From Mycolicibacter sp. MU0102 (GTDB taxonomy: Bacteria; Actinomycetota; Actinomycetes; Mycobacteriales; Mycobacteriaceae): DNA of 64,000 nucleotides. Positions 57,743 to 64,000 of this stretch are shown here, piece after piece; the first letter of the stretch is position 1; every line of letters starts with the position of its first letter. The notes under the pieces were generated by a model. That model worked only from the letters and a program-made list of their open reading frames with translations, was not told the origin of the DNA and searched no databases. The DNA is taken from positions 806,001 through 870,000 of the forward strand of contig NZ_OY726398.1 of assembly GCF_963378105.1 (NCBI RefSeq), read 5' to 3'. A program made the translations under genes and the position numbers.

Positions 57743-59527
57743 GTGACCTCGGCATCGGCGCTGCGCAGCCTGTTGCCCTACCTGCGTCCCTACCGGGCGC
57801 GGTGGATCACCATGGTGACGGTAGCCGTGCTCAGTCTGGTCGCCACCGTGGTGATCCCGCTGATGACCAAGGCAGTCATCGACGGCCCGGTGCAGCACCG
57901 CGACCAGCCCGGGCTGTGGGTGCTTGGCACGGCCGCGACCGCGCTAGGGGTCATCGAGGCGCTGCTGTTGTTTGTGCGGCGCTGGCTGGTCGCGCCCACC
58001 ACCATGGGCGTGGAAGCCGATATCCGCAAGGACCTCTACGCGCGGCTGCAGATCCTGCCGATGACCTTTCACGGCCGCTGGCAGTCGGGCCAGCTGCTGT
58101 CGCGGATCATGAACGACCTGTCCGCCGTGCGGCGCTTCCTTTCGTTCGTGGTGGTGTTCCTGGTGCTCAACACGGTGCAGATCGTGGCCGTCACGACGAT
58201 TCTGCTGGTGCTCTACTGGCCGCTGGGCGCGGTTGTCTGCGCTTCGCTGATACCGGTGATGGTTGCGATACAGCACTTCCGGCGCCAGTACACCCGGTTG
58301 ACGCGCCAAGCGCAGGACCAGGCGGGTCAGGTGGCCACCGTGGTCGAGGAGTCCGCGGCAGGTCTGCGCACCATCAAGGCGTTCGGACGCGAGGACTACG
58401 TGTTCGCGCGCTTCGACGCCCAAGCCGCAAAGCTGCGCGACCTGGGCGTGGAGAAGGTGGTGGTGTCCTCGAAGTTCTGGACGCTGTTGGAGGTGATCCC
58501 CAACTTCACGCTGATCGGGGTGCTCGCGGTCGGCGCGTACGCCGCCGGGCACCACCTGGTGACGATGGGCACCCTGGTCGCGTTCGTCACGCTGATGCTC
58601 TCGCTGGTCTGGCCGTTGTCATCGCTGGGCTTCCTGCTGTCGGCCACCCAGGAGGCGATGACCGCCGCCGACCGGATCGCCGAAATCTTCGATGCGCCCC
58701 TCGAGATCACCGACGGCGATGACCCGATTCCGCCGTCGGGCCGGCTGGAGTTGCGCGATGTCGGATGCCGGTTTGCCACCGAGCCGGGTACTGCCGCCCC
58801 GTGGGTGCTGCGCGGGGTCAATCTGACCGTCGAACCCGGCGAGACCGTCGCTCTGGTGGGCGCCACCGGCTCCGGCAAGTCGGTGCTGGCGATGCTGCTG
58901 TCCCGGCTCTACGACGCCGATGAGGGCCAGATCCTCATCGGCGGCCGCGACATCCGGACGCTGACGTTGGCGGCGTTGCGCTCGGCAGTGGTGACCGCCT
59001 TCGACGACCCCACCTTGTTCTCGATGTCGGTGGCGGAGAACCTGCGACTGGGCCGGCCCGACGCGAGCGATGCGGAACTGGCCCGTGCCCTGGAGGTGGC
59101 GTCGGCGGATTTCGTCTACGCGCTGCCGGCCGGGCTGGACACCCGCATCGGGGAGCAGGGCCTGAGCCTGTCGGGCGGGCAGCGCCAGCGGCTGTCGCTG
59201 GCCCGGGCACTCGTGGCGGCGCCGACGATCCTGGTGCTCGACGACACGTTGTCGGCGCTGGATGTGCACACCGAGGCCGCCGTGACCGATGCGCTGCGCC
59301 GGGTGTTGGCAACCGGGCCGCAGCCGATCACCGGGCTGGTGGTGGCCAATCGAGCATCTACCGTGGCGCTGGCCGATCGGGTGGCGCTGGTCGAGGACGG
59401 CACCATCACCGCGGTCGGTACCCACGCCGAGCTGCTGGCCGAGGTGCCGCGGTACCGCTACCTGCTGGCGGCAGACGACGAGCTCGACGACGGCGCCGAA
59501 CACCTCGTCGACTGGGCGCGGCGGTGA
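57743..59527 (+). CDS. ABC exporter half A, degenerate nucleotide-binding site
   Basis: A 594-residue type IV ABC half-transporter: six-helix membrane domain (about 15-320) then an ATPase with Walker A VGATGSGKSVLAML, LSLSGGQRQRLSLARAL and ILVLDDTLSALD. Three catalytic marks are altered: the Glu after Walker B is Asp (VLDDT), the Q-loop Gln is absent (TAFDDPTLFS) and the switch His is Asn (VVANRAST). The signature is canonical. It therefore supplies the degenerate half of a heterodimer with the next gene, whose motifs are complementary. Substrate unknown; such pairs export drugs, lipids or peptides. Confidence 0.93.
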   Translation: MTSASALRSLLPYLRPYRARWITMVTVAVLSLVATVVIPLMTKAVIDGPVQHRDQPGLWVLGTAATALGVIEALLLFVRRWLVAPTTMGVEADIRKDLYARLQILPMTFHGRWQSGQLLSRIMNDLSAVRRFLSFVVVFLVLNTVQIVAVTTILLVLYWPLGAVVCASLIPVMVAIQHFRRQYTRLTRQAQDQAGQVATVVEESAAGLRTIKAFGREDYVFARFDAQAAKLRDLGVEKVVVSSKFWTLLEVIPNFTLIGVLAVGAYAAGHHLVTMGTLVAFVTLMLSLVWPLSSLGFLLSATQEAMTAADRIAEIFDAPLEITDGDDPIPPSGRLELRDVGCRFATEPGTAAPWVLRGVNLTVEPGETVALVGATGSGKSVLAMLLSRLYDADEGQILIGGRDIRTLTLAALRSAVVTAFDDPTLFSMSVAENLRLGRPDASDAELARALEVASADFVYALPAGLDTRIGEQGLSLSGGQRQRLSLARALVAAPTILVLDDTLSALDVHTEAAVTDALRRVLATGPQPITGLVVANRASTVALADRVALVEDGTITAVGTHAELLAEVPRYRYLLAADDELDDGAEHLVDWARR

Positions 59528-61287
59528 CGGCCGAGCCGGGCCGGGCCGCGGCGCGGGCCCTGCTCTGGTCGCTGTTGCGCCCGTACCGGTTCGCGGGGCT
59601 ACTGATGGCGGTGGCCATTGTGGTGGAAAACGTTGCCCGGCTTGCAGTTCCGATACTCGCGCAGCGCGGAATCGACCGGGGAATCCCGCCGATCGCCGCG
59701 GACGGCTCGATCCGGCAGCTGAGCATGATCGTGATCGCGCTCGCGGTGGTGGTGTTCGCACAGGCCGTCAGCCGGATGCTGTTCCTGCAGTGGTCGGGCA
59801 AGGTCGGGCAGCGGATGCTGCTGGAGCTGCGGCGGCGCGTGTTCCGCCAGTTTCAGCGCCTGGACGTCGGATTCCACGAGCGCTACACCTCGGGCCGAGT
59901 AGTCAGCAGATTGACCAACGACGTCGACGCGATCCAGGAGATGCTGCTCACCGGATTCGACGGCCTGGTCGGTGCAGCGCTCACGATGACCGGCACGGCG
60001 GTGCTGCTCATCGTGCTGGACTGGCGGCTGGGCCTGATGTGCCTGATCGCCTTTCCGGTGCTGATGGCGTTGCTGCGATGGTTCCGAGTCGAATCGTCGA
60101 AGAACTACGCCGCGGTGCGCGAGCACGCCGCGCGGGTGATTGTGCAGTTCACCGAGACCATGACCGGGATCAAGGCGGTGCAGGCCTATCGCCGAGAGGC
60201 CCGCAATCAGGAGATCTTCACCGGAGTCGCCGACCGATACCGCTCGGTGAACGAGAAGGCGTTCCGACTGGTCGCGATCTTCTCGCCCGGGGTCAAGCTG
60301 GTCGGCAACCTCACCACCGGTGTGGTGCTGCTCTACGGGGGCTGGCGAGTGTTGCACGGGCACATGACGATCGGCACCTTCACTGCGTTCCTGCTCTATC
60401 TGCGGATGTTCTTTGAACCGATGCAGGGCATCTCGGAGTTCCTCAACACCTTTCAGTCGGCCACCTCCGCGCTCGAGAAGCTGGCCGGGGTACTCGCCGA
60501 AACTCCCGCCGTCGCCGACCCGGCTGCTCCGCAGACCATTGTTGGTGAGAGGCGCGGTGAGATCGCCTTGCGTGACGTGCATTTCGGCTACCGGGGCGGC
60601 CAGTCGGTGTTGGACGGGTTGTCGCTGAACATTCCGGCCGGCCAGACCCTGGCACTGGTCGGCAGCACCGGCGCCGGTAAGTCCACCATCGCCAAGCTGA
60701 TCGCCCGGTTCTACGACCCGGTGTCGGGAGCGGTGACCCTGGACGGCGTCGACCTGCGTGCCTTCACCCAGGCGACGCTGCGTCGCCACGTGGTGATGGT
60801 CACCCAGGAAAACTTCCTGTTCACCGGCAGCGTTGCCGACAACATCCGTTTCGGCCGTCCCGGCGCGACCGACGCCGAGGTGGCCGCCGCGGCGACGAGC
60901 GTCGGCGCCGAAGCGTTCATCACCGCCCTGCCCGACGGGTACGACACCGATGTCGCCCAGCGGGGCGGGCGGCTCTCGGCGGGCCAGCGTCAACTGGTCG
61001 CGTTTGCGCGCGCTTTCCTGGCCGACCCGGCGGTACTGATCCTCGACGAGGCGACGTCCTCGCTGGATATCCCCGGTGAACGGATGGTGCAGAAGGCGCT
61101 GCGCAGCGTGCTGGCTGGGCGGACCGCGCTGGTGATCGCCCACCGGCTCTCCACGGTCGAGATCGCCGACCGGGTCCTGGTCATCGAGGGCGGGCGCATC
61201 GTCGAGGACGGGCCGCCGGCTGAGCTGATCCACGCCGAGGGCCACTACGCCGCGCTGCACGACGCGTGGCTGCGCTCGTTGGCCTGA
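59524..61287 (+). CDS. ABC exporter half B, active nucleotide-binding site
   Basis: A 587-residue half-transporter overlapping its partner by 4 bp. The membrane domain opens SLLRPYRFAGLLMAVAIVVENVARLAVPIL; a coupling-helix region includes FTETMTGIKAVQAYRRE. The ATPase has VGSTGAGKSTIAKL, MVTQENFLFTGSV (Q-loop present), VLILDEATSSLD (catalytic Glu present) and LVIAHRLSTV (switch His present), but an irregular signature GGRLSAGQRQL. In the heterodimer these intact Walker B and H residues should pair with the canonical signature of half A for the single hydrolytic site. Confidence 0.93.
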   Translation: MTAEPGRAAARALLWSLLRPYRFAGLLMAVAIVVENVARLAVPILAQRGIDRGIPPIAADGSIRQLSMIVIALAVVVFAQAVSRMLFLQWSGKVGQRMLLELRRRVFRQFQRLDVGFHERYTSGRVVSRLTNDVDAIQEMLLTGFDGLVGAALTMTGTAVLLIVLDWRLGLMCLIAFPVLMALLRWFRVESSKNYAAVREHAARVIVQFTETMTGIKAVQAYRREARNQEIFTGVADRYRSVNEKAFRLVAIFSPGVKLVGNLTTGVVLLYGGWRVLHGHMTIGTFTAFLLYLRMFFEPMQGISEFLNTFQSATSALEKLAGVLAETPAVADPAAPQTIVGERRGEIALRDVHFGYRGGQSVLDGLSLNIPAGQTLALVGSTGAGKSTIAKLIARFYDPVSGAVTLDGVDLRAFTQATLRRHVVMVTQENFLFTGSVADNIRFGRPGATDAEVAAAATSVGAEAFITALPDGYDTDVAQRGGRLSAGQRQLVAFARAFLADPAVLILDEATSSLDIPGERMVQKALRSVLAGRTALVIAHRLSTVEIADRVLVIEGGRIVEDGPPAELIHAEGHYAALHDAWLRSLA

Positions 61288-61414
61288 ACGGCGGCCTGCG
61301 CGCACTCTGCGACGGGTTAAATCCAAGTGAATTTAAATGCACCGACCTGCGAACATCGGGCCGTTGGGCGCAAAGATCCCGCAAACGCGAGAGTTTCCAA
61401 GCTAAATGCCCACT

Positions 61415-61420
61415 TAGGCT
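61415..61420 (+). promoter_or_regulatory. Leaderless -10 of the leader ORF
   Basis: TAGGCT lies 7 nt before GTG 61428, with no Shine-Dalgarno. Confidence 0.6.
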
Positions 61421-61427
61421 TTCCGCC

Positions 61428-61490
61428 GTGATCGTCACATCGAACGTTAAGGCCGCCAAGAGGGCCGCGGCTGCCAAGGCAGCTGCGTGA
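61428..61490 (+). CDS. 20-residue leaderless upstream ORF coupled to the EamA transporter
   Basis: GTG 61428 to TGA 61490 encodes MIVTSNVKAAKRAAAAKAAA, basic and Ala-rich. TAGGCT lies exactly 7 nt upstream, so the ORF would be the first translated segment of a leaderless mRNA. Its TGA overlaps the GTG of the transporter gene (GTGA), so ribosomes finishing it can restart on the transporter. It may be a regulatory peptide or simply the device that loads ribosomes. A different promoter further upstream is possible. Confidence 0.55.
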   Translation: MIVTSNVKAAKRAAAAKAAA

Positions 61491-62341
61491 TCGGTTCGCC
61501 CACCGCGCAGGGCTTGGCGCTCGCGTCGGCCACCAGCTTCGGGATCAGCGACTTCGTGGGCGGTGTCGCGTCGCGGCGAGTCGCCGCGCTTCGGGTGGTC
61601 TTGGTGTCCACCCCGGTCTCCATGGTGATGCTCGGAGCGCTCGCCCTGATCGGCGGCGGGCACATCACGACGAGCACGATCGTCTTGGGCATGCTCGGTG
61701 GGCTGAGCCAGGCCCTGGGCATCTGGTGGTTCTACGCCGCCATGGCCACCGGCCCGATCTCGGTGGTATCGCCCCTGGCCGCGGTGGTCGATGCCAGCGT
61801 GCCGGTATGCGTCGGGCGGATGCTGGGGGAGCGGCCCGGCATGCTCGCCAGCGCAGGTATCGCGTTGGCATTGGGCGCGGTGGTGTTGATCAGCTGGCAC
61901 GCCGGCGACGACGGCGTCCATCGGCCGGGGCTCAGCCACCGCGTGCTCTTCTTGACGATCGCCTCGGGGGTGGCCCTGGGGTTGAACTTCGTCTTCCTGG
62001 ACCGCACTCCATCGGATTCCGGGCTCTGGCCCCTGTTGTTCGCGCGTGGCGCGGCCACCATTCTGGTGATCGCCGTCGCGGCGATGAGCCGCAATCTCAG
62101 CGTGCCGACGGGCACACCGTTGCGGTTGGCGTTCCTGATCGCACTGCTCGACACCGCCGCCAACGTCACCATGCTGTTCGCGTTGAAGCTCGCGCTGCTG
62201 TCACTGGCCAGCGTGCTGATCTCGCTGTACCCGGCCGCCACGGTGATCTTGGCGGTCGTCCTGCTCGGGGAGCGAGTGCGTTTCCGGCAGGTGATGGGGA
62301 TGGTGCTGGCAGGGGTGGCCGTAGCGATGATCACCGGCTAG
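61487..62341 (+). CDS. EamA/DMT-family transporter
   Basis: A 284-residue transporter with ten hydrophobic segments in two EamA repeats. Repeat one includes LALASATSFGISDFVGGVASRR and GPISVVSPLAAVVDASVPVCVG; repeat two ends with LLSLASVLISLYPAATVILAVVLLGERV, the typical EamA C-terminal LGER. Probably a metabolite exporter. The GTG start lies in the overlap with the 20-codon ORF; no Shine-Dalgarno is seen. The frame ends 16 bp from the convergent accD3. M. tuberculosis lacks the ABC-EamA segment at this site. Confidence 0.9.
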   Translation: MIGSPTAQGLALASATSFGISDFVGGVASRRVAALRVVLVSTPVSMVMLGALALIGGGHITTSTIVLGMLGGLSQALGIWWFYAAMATGPISVVSPLAAVVDASVPVCVGRMLGERPGMLASAGIALALGAVVLISWHAGDDGVHRPGLSHRVLFLTIASGVALGLNFVFLDRTPSDSGLWPLLFARGAATILVIAVAAMSRNLSVPTGTPLRLAFLIALLDTAANVTMLFALKLALLSLASVLISLYPAATVILAVVLLGERVRFRQVMGMVLAGVAVAMITG

Positions 62342-62357
62342 TGCCATCACCGATCGC

Positions 62358-63845
62358 CTAAGTGATCATTCCGGGCAGGCCGATCCGGCGGTAGCGCTCC
62401 AACCGGGCCGCCATCCGCTGCTCGGCAGAGATCCCGCGCAGGGCTGACAGTTCGACGGCGATTGCCCGCGACATTCGCTTGGCGAAGTCGATCGGCTCCT
62501 CGGCGGCATCCGGGTGCTCGCCCACGATCACATCAACGATCCCGTGCGCCTGCAGATCCGCCGAACGGATGCCCTGGGCGGCGGAGAGTTCCGGGGCGTG
62601 CTCGGTATCGCGGAACACGATGGCACTGGCGCCCTCCGGCGGCAACGGCGCCAGCCAGCCGTGCAACGCCGCCAGTACCCGATCCGCCGGCACCATCGCC
62701 AGCGCCGGCCCGCCACTGCCCTGGCCCAGCAGCACCGACACCGTCGGTACCTCGAGGGTGACCAGCTCGGCCAGGCATGCCGCGATCTGGGCTGCCAATC
62801 CGCCCTGCTCGGCCTCCACCGACAGCGCCGGGCCCGGGGTGTCGATCACCAACACCAGCGGCAGCCGCAGACCGGCGGCCAGCGCCATGCCGCGGCGGGC
62901 ATCGCGCAGCGCAACCGGGTCGGTCAGCCGATCGGCGCCCCGCAGCTGCCCCAACACCACCGCGGGCTGGCCGCCGAAGCGCGCCAACGCCAGCAAGATC
63001 GTGGCACCGCGTTCGGTGCTGCCGGTGCCCGACAGGAACACCCGCTCGGTGGCGCCGTGCCGCAGCAGAAACCCGACGCCCGGCCGATCTGGACGACGCG
63101 ACGCACAGACGGAGTCCCACGCCGCGATGTCGGGAATCGGTCCTGGGGCCGGTTTCGCGGGAGCCGGACCCGGATCGTCGAGCATCACCTTCAACGCCCG
63201 CGAGCAGGTGCGCCGGAGCCATTTCAGCGGGATGACGCCGTCGATCACGCCATAGGCCTGCAGGTTCTCGGCGGTCTGGACATCCGGCGGGAACGGGGCA
63301 CCGTAGAGCTGTTCGTAGACCCGCGGCCCCAGAAAGCCCACCAGTGCCCCGGGCTCGGCCAACGTGACGTGCCCCAGCGAACCCCACGACGCGAACACCC
63401 CGCCGGTGGTGGGGTGGCGCAGGTAGACCAGGTAGGGCAGGTGAGCGCGCTTGTGCAGCTCGACCGCGGCGGCGATCTTCACCATCTGCAGGAATGCGAC
63501 GGTGCCCTCCTGCATCCGGGTGCCGCCCGAACTCGGCGACGCCAGCAATGGCAGGCGTTCGGCGGTGGCCCGCTGGACTGCTGCGGTGATCCGCTCGGCG
63601 GCCGCGACCCCGATGGAGCCGGCCAGGAAGTCGAAGTCGCTGGCGATCACCGCGACCCGGCGGCCGTTGATCCGGCCCTCGCCGGTCAGGACGGCCTCGT
63701 CGCGGCCGCTGGCAGCCCGGGCGGCCGCCAGCTCGGCGGCGTAAGCGTCACTGGTCGGCACGGCCAGCGGCGCGGCGTCCCAACTGAGGAACGAGCCGCG
63801 ATCCAGCACCGCGTCGCGCACTTCATCGGCCCCGGTCCGGCTCAC
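62358..63845 (-). CDS. accD3: Acyl-CoA carboxylase beta-like subunit AccD3
   Basis: A 495-residue carboxyltransferase, equal in length to Rv0904c with GTG 63845. N- and C-terminal crotonase-like halves: AVIASDFDFLAGSIGVAAAERI, ASPSSGGTRMQEGTVAFLQM, YLRHPTTGGVFASWGSLGHVTLAEPGALVGFLGPRV; then PAVVLGQLRG and VSVLLGQGSGGPALAM. It should transfer carboxyl from biotin to an acyl-CoA, but AccD3 is one of the mycobacterial subunits whose substrate is not settled. It is divergent from echA6, sharing a 28-bp gap. Confidence 0.93.
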   Translation of the reverse strand: MSRTGADEVRDAVLDRGSFLSWDAAPLAVPTSDAYAAELAAARAASGRDEAVLTGEGRINGRRVAVIASDFDFLAGSIGVAAAERITAAVQRATAERLPLLASPSSGGTRMQEGTVAFLQMVKIAAAVELHKRAHLPYLVYLRHPTTGGVFASWGSLGHVTLAEPGALVGFLGPRVYEQLYGAPFPPDVQTAENLQAYGVIDGVIPLKWLRRTCSRALKVMLDDPGPAPAKPAPGPIPDIAAWDSVCASRRPDRPGVGFLLRHGATERVFLSGTGSTERGATILLALARFGGQPAVVLGQLRGADRLTDPVALRDARRGMALAAGLRLPLVLVIDTPGPALSVEAEQGGLAAQIAACLAELVTLEVPTVSVLLGQGSGGPALAMVPADRVLAALHGWLAPLPPEGASAIVFRDTEHAPELSAAQGIRSADLQAHGIVDVIVGEHPDAAEEPIDFAKRMSRAIAVELSALRGISAEQRMAARLERYRRIGLPGMIT

Positions 63846-63851
63846 AGCGTC

Positions 63852-63865
63852 AGCGTAATTAGGCT
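63852..63865. promoter_or_regulatory. Overlapping divergent leaderless promoters of accD3 and echA6
   Basis: On the minus strand TACGCT (63857-63852) lies 6 nt before GTG 63845. On the plus strand TAGGCT (63860-63865) lies 8 nt before ATG 63874. The two hexamers are 2 bp apart, so initiation in the two directions should be mutually exclusive. Confidence 0.55.
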
Positions 63866-63873
63866 GGGATCTC

Positions 63874-64000
63874 ATGATCGGTGTTACCCGCGATGAAGCC
63901 GTCACGACTATCGAGTTGCAGCGCCCCGAGCGTCGCAACGCCTTGAACTCCCAGCTCGTCACCGAGTTGCGGGAGGCGGTCTTGGACGCCGCCACCCACG
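63874..64000 (+). CDS. echA6: EchA6 (enoyl-CoA hydratase family), 3' truncated by window edge
   Basis: Only the first 42 codons are present: MIGVTRDEAVTTIELQRPER, then RNALNSQLVTELREAVLD. This is the crotonase N-terminal strand-turn-helix with the RRNALN motif and closely matches the start of Rv0905. In M. tuberculosis EchA6 binds acyl-CoA and shuttles it into mycolate synthesis rather than hydrating it. Position after accD3 agrees with that identity. Catalytic or missing residues lie outside the window. Confidence 0.88.
   Translation, partial: MIGVTRDEAVTTIELQRPERRNALNSQLVTELREAVLDAATH

Overview
The window is chromosomal DNA from a non-tuberculous mycobacterium. It is very GC-rich, and the gene order from about 10 kb to the right end follows the Mycobacterium tuberculosis block Rv0830, lysT-gluT-aspT-pheU, then Rv0856 to Rv0905: SRPBCC pair, dapC, fadA-fadB, xpb, moaC2-mog-moaE2, rpfA, moaD2-moaA2, cspB, fadE10, Rv0875c, Rv0876c, Rv0877, Rv0879c, Rv0881, Rv0882, sepH, serC, Rv0885, fprB, citA, gltA2, arfABC, prrAB, accD3, echA6. 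Species is not decidable from sequence alone. Names are by recognition of families and gene order, not by a database search.

Layout. 1-4.6 kb: a CoA-ester catabolic operon (crotonase, thiolase, acyl-CoA dehydrogenase), then a TetR regulator with a clear operator and two unrecognised genes. 4.6-10 kb: divergent accessory CoA cluster, with an acyl-CoA ligase and a small protein leftwards, and a crotonase, a CaiB-type protein and an amidohydrolase rightwards. The crotonase and CaiB-type proteins both look as if their domain order is permuted. 10-12.3 kb: SAM methyltransferase, four tRNAs (Lys, Glu, Asp, Phe) and a decayed foreign gene behind tRNA-Phe. 12.3-16.2 kb: FAD oxidoreductase divergent from a LuxR regulator, a secreted trypsin-fold protein that has lost its catalytic triad, and a DUF732 protein. 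16.2-22.3 kb: two SRPBCC paralogues, dapC, fadA-fadB. 22.3-26.8 kb: flavin-type oxidase, XPB helicase and its partner. 26.9-32.1 kb: split molybdenum-cofactor genes around rpfA, whose 545-bp upstream region holds a c-di-AMP (ydaO) riboswitch, a CRP-like box and a tandem duplication; then cspB.

32.2-37.2 kb: GntR/FadR regulator with a FadR-like operator, fatty-acid-hydroxylase-type membrane protein, fadE10, DUF898 protein, glutathionyl-hydroquinone-reductase-like protein. 37.2-43.9 kb: exported and membrane proteins, SpoU methyltransferase, sepH. 44-53 kb: central metabolism (serC, AurF-like diiron protein, fprB, citA, pdxH, gltA2, FKBP) with a strong CRP box between serC and the diiron gene. 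53-55.6 kb: ArfABC envelope locus, preceded by an extra BON-domain paralogue. 55.6-64 kb: prrAB, a heterodimeric ABC exporter with one degenerate ATP site, an EamA transporter preceded by a 20-codon leaderless leader ORF, accD3, and the start of echA6.

Two themes cut across the window. First, at least fifteen genes have a TANNNT hexamer 6-8 nt before the start codon and no Shine-Dalgarno, the signature of leaderless transcription. Second, three long inverted repeats share a GCCGA(A/G)CGTG core and lie between genes, two of them between convergent genes. No CRISPR array, insertion sequence or intact prophage was seen.
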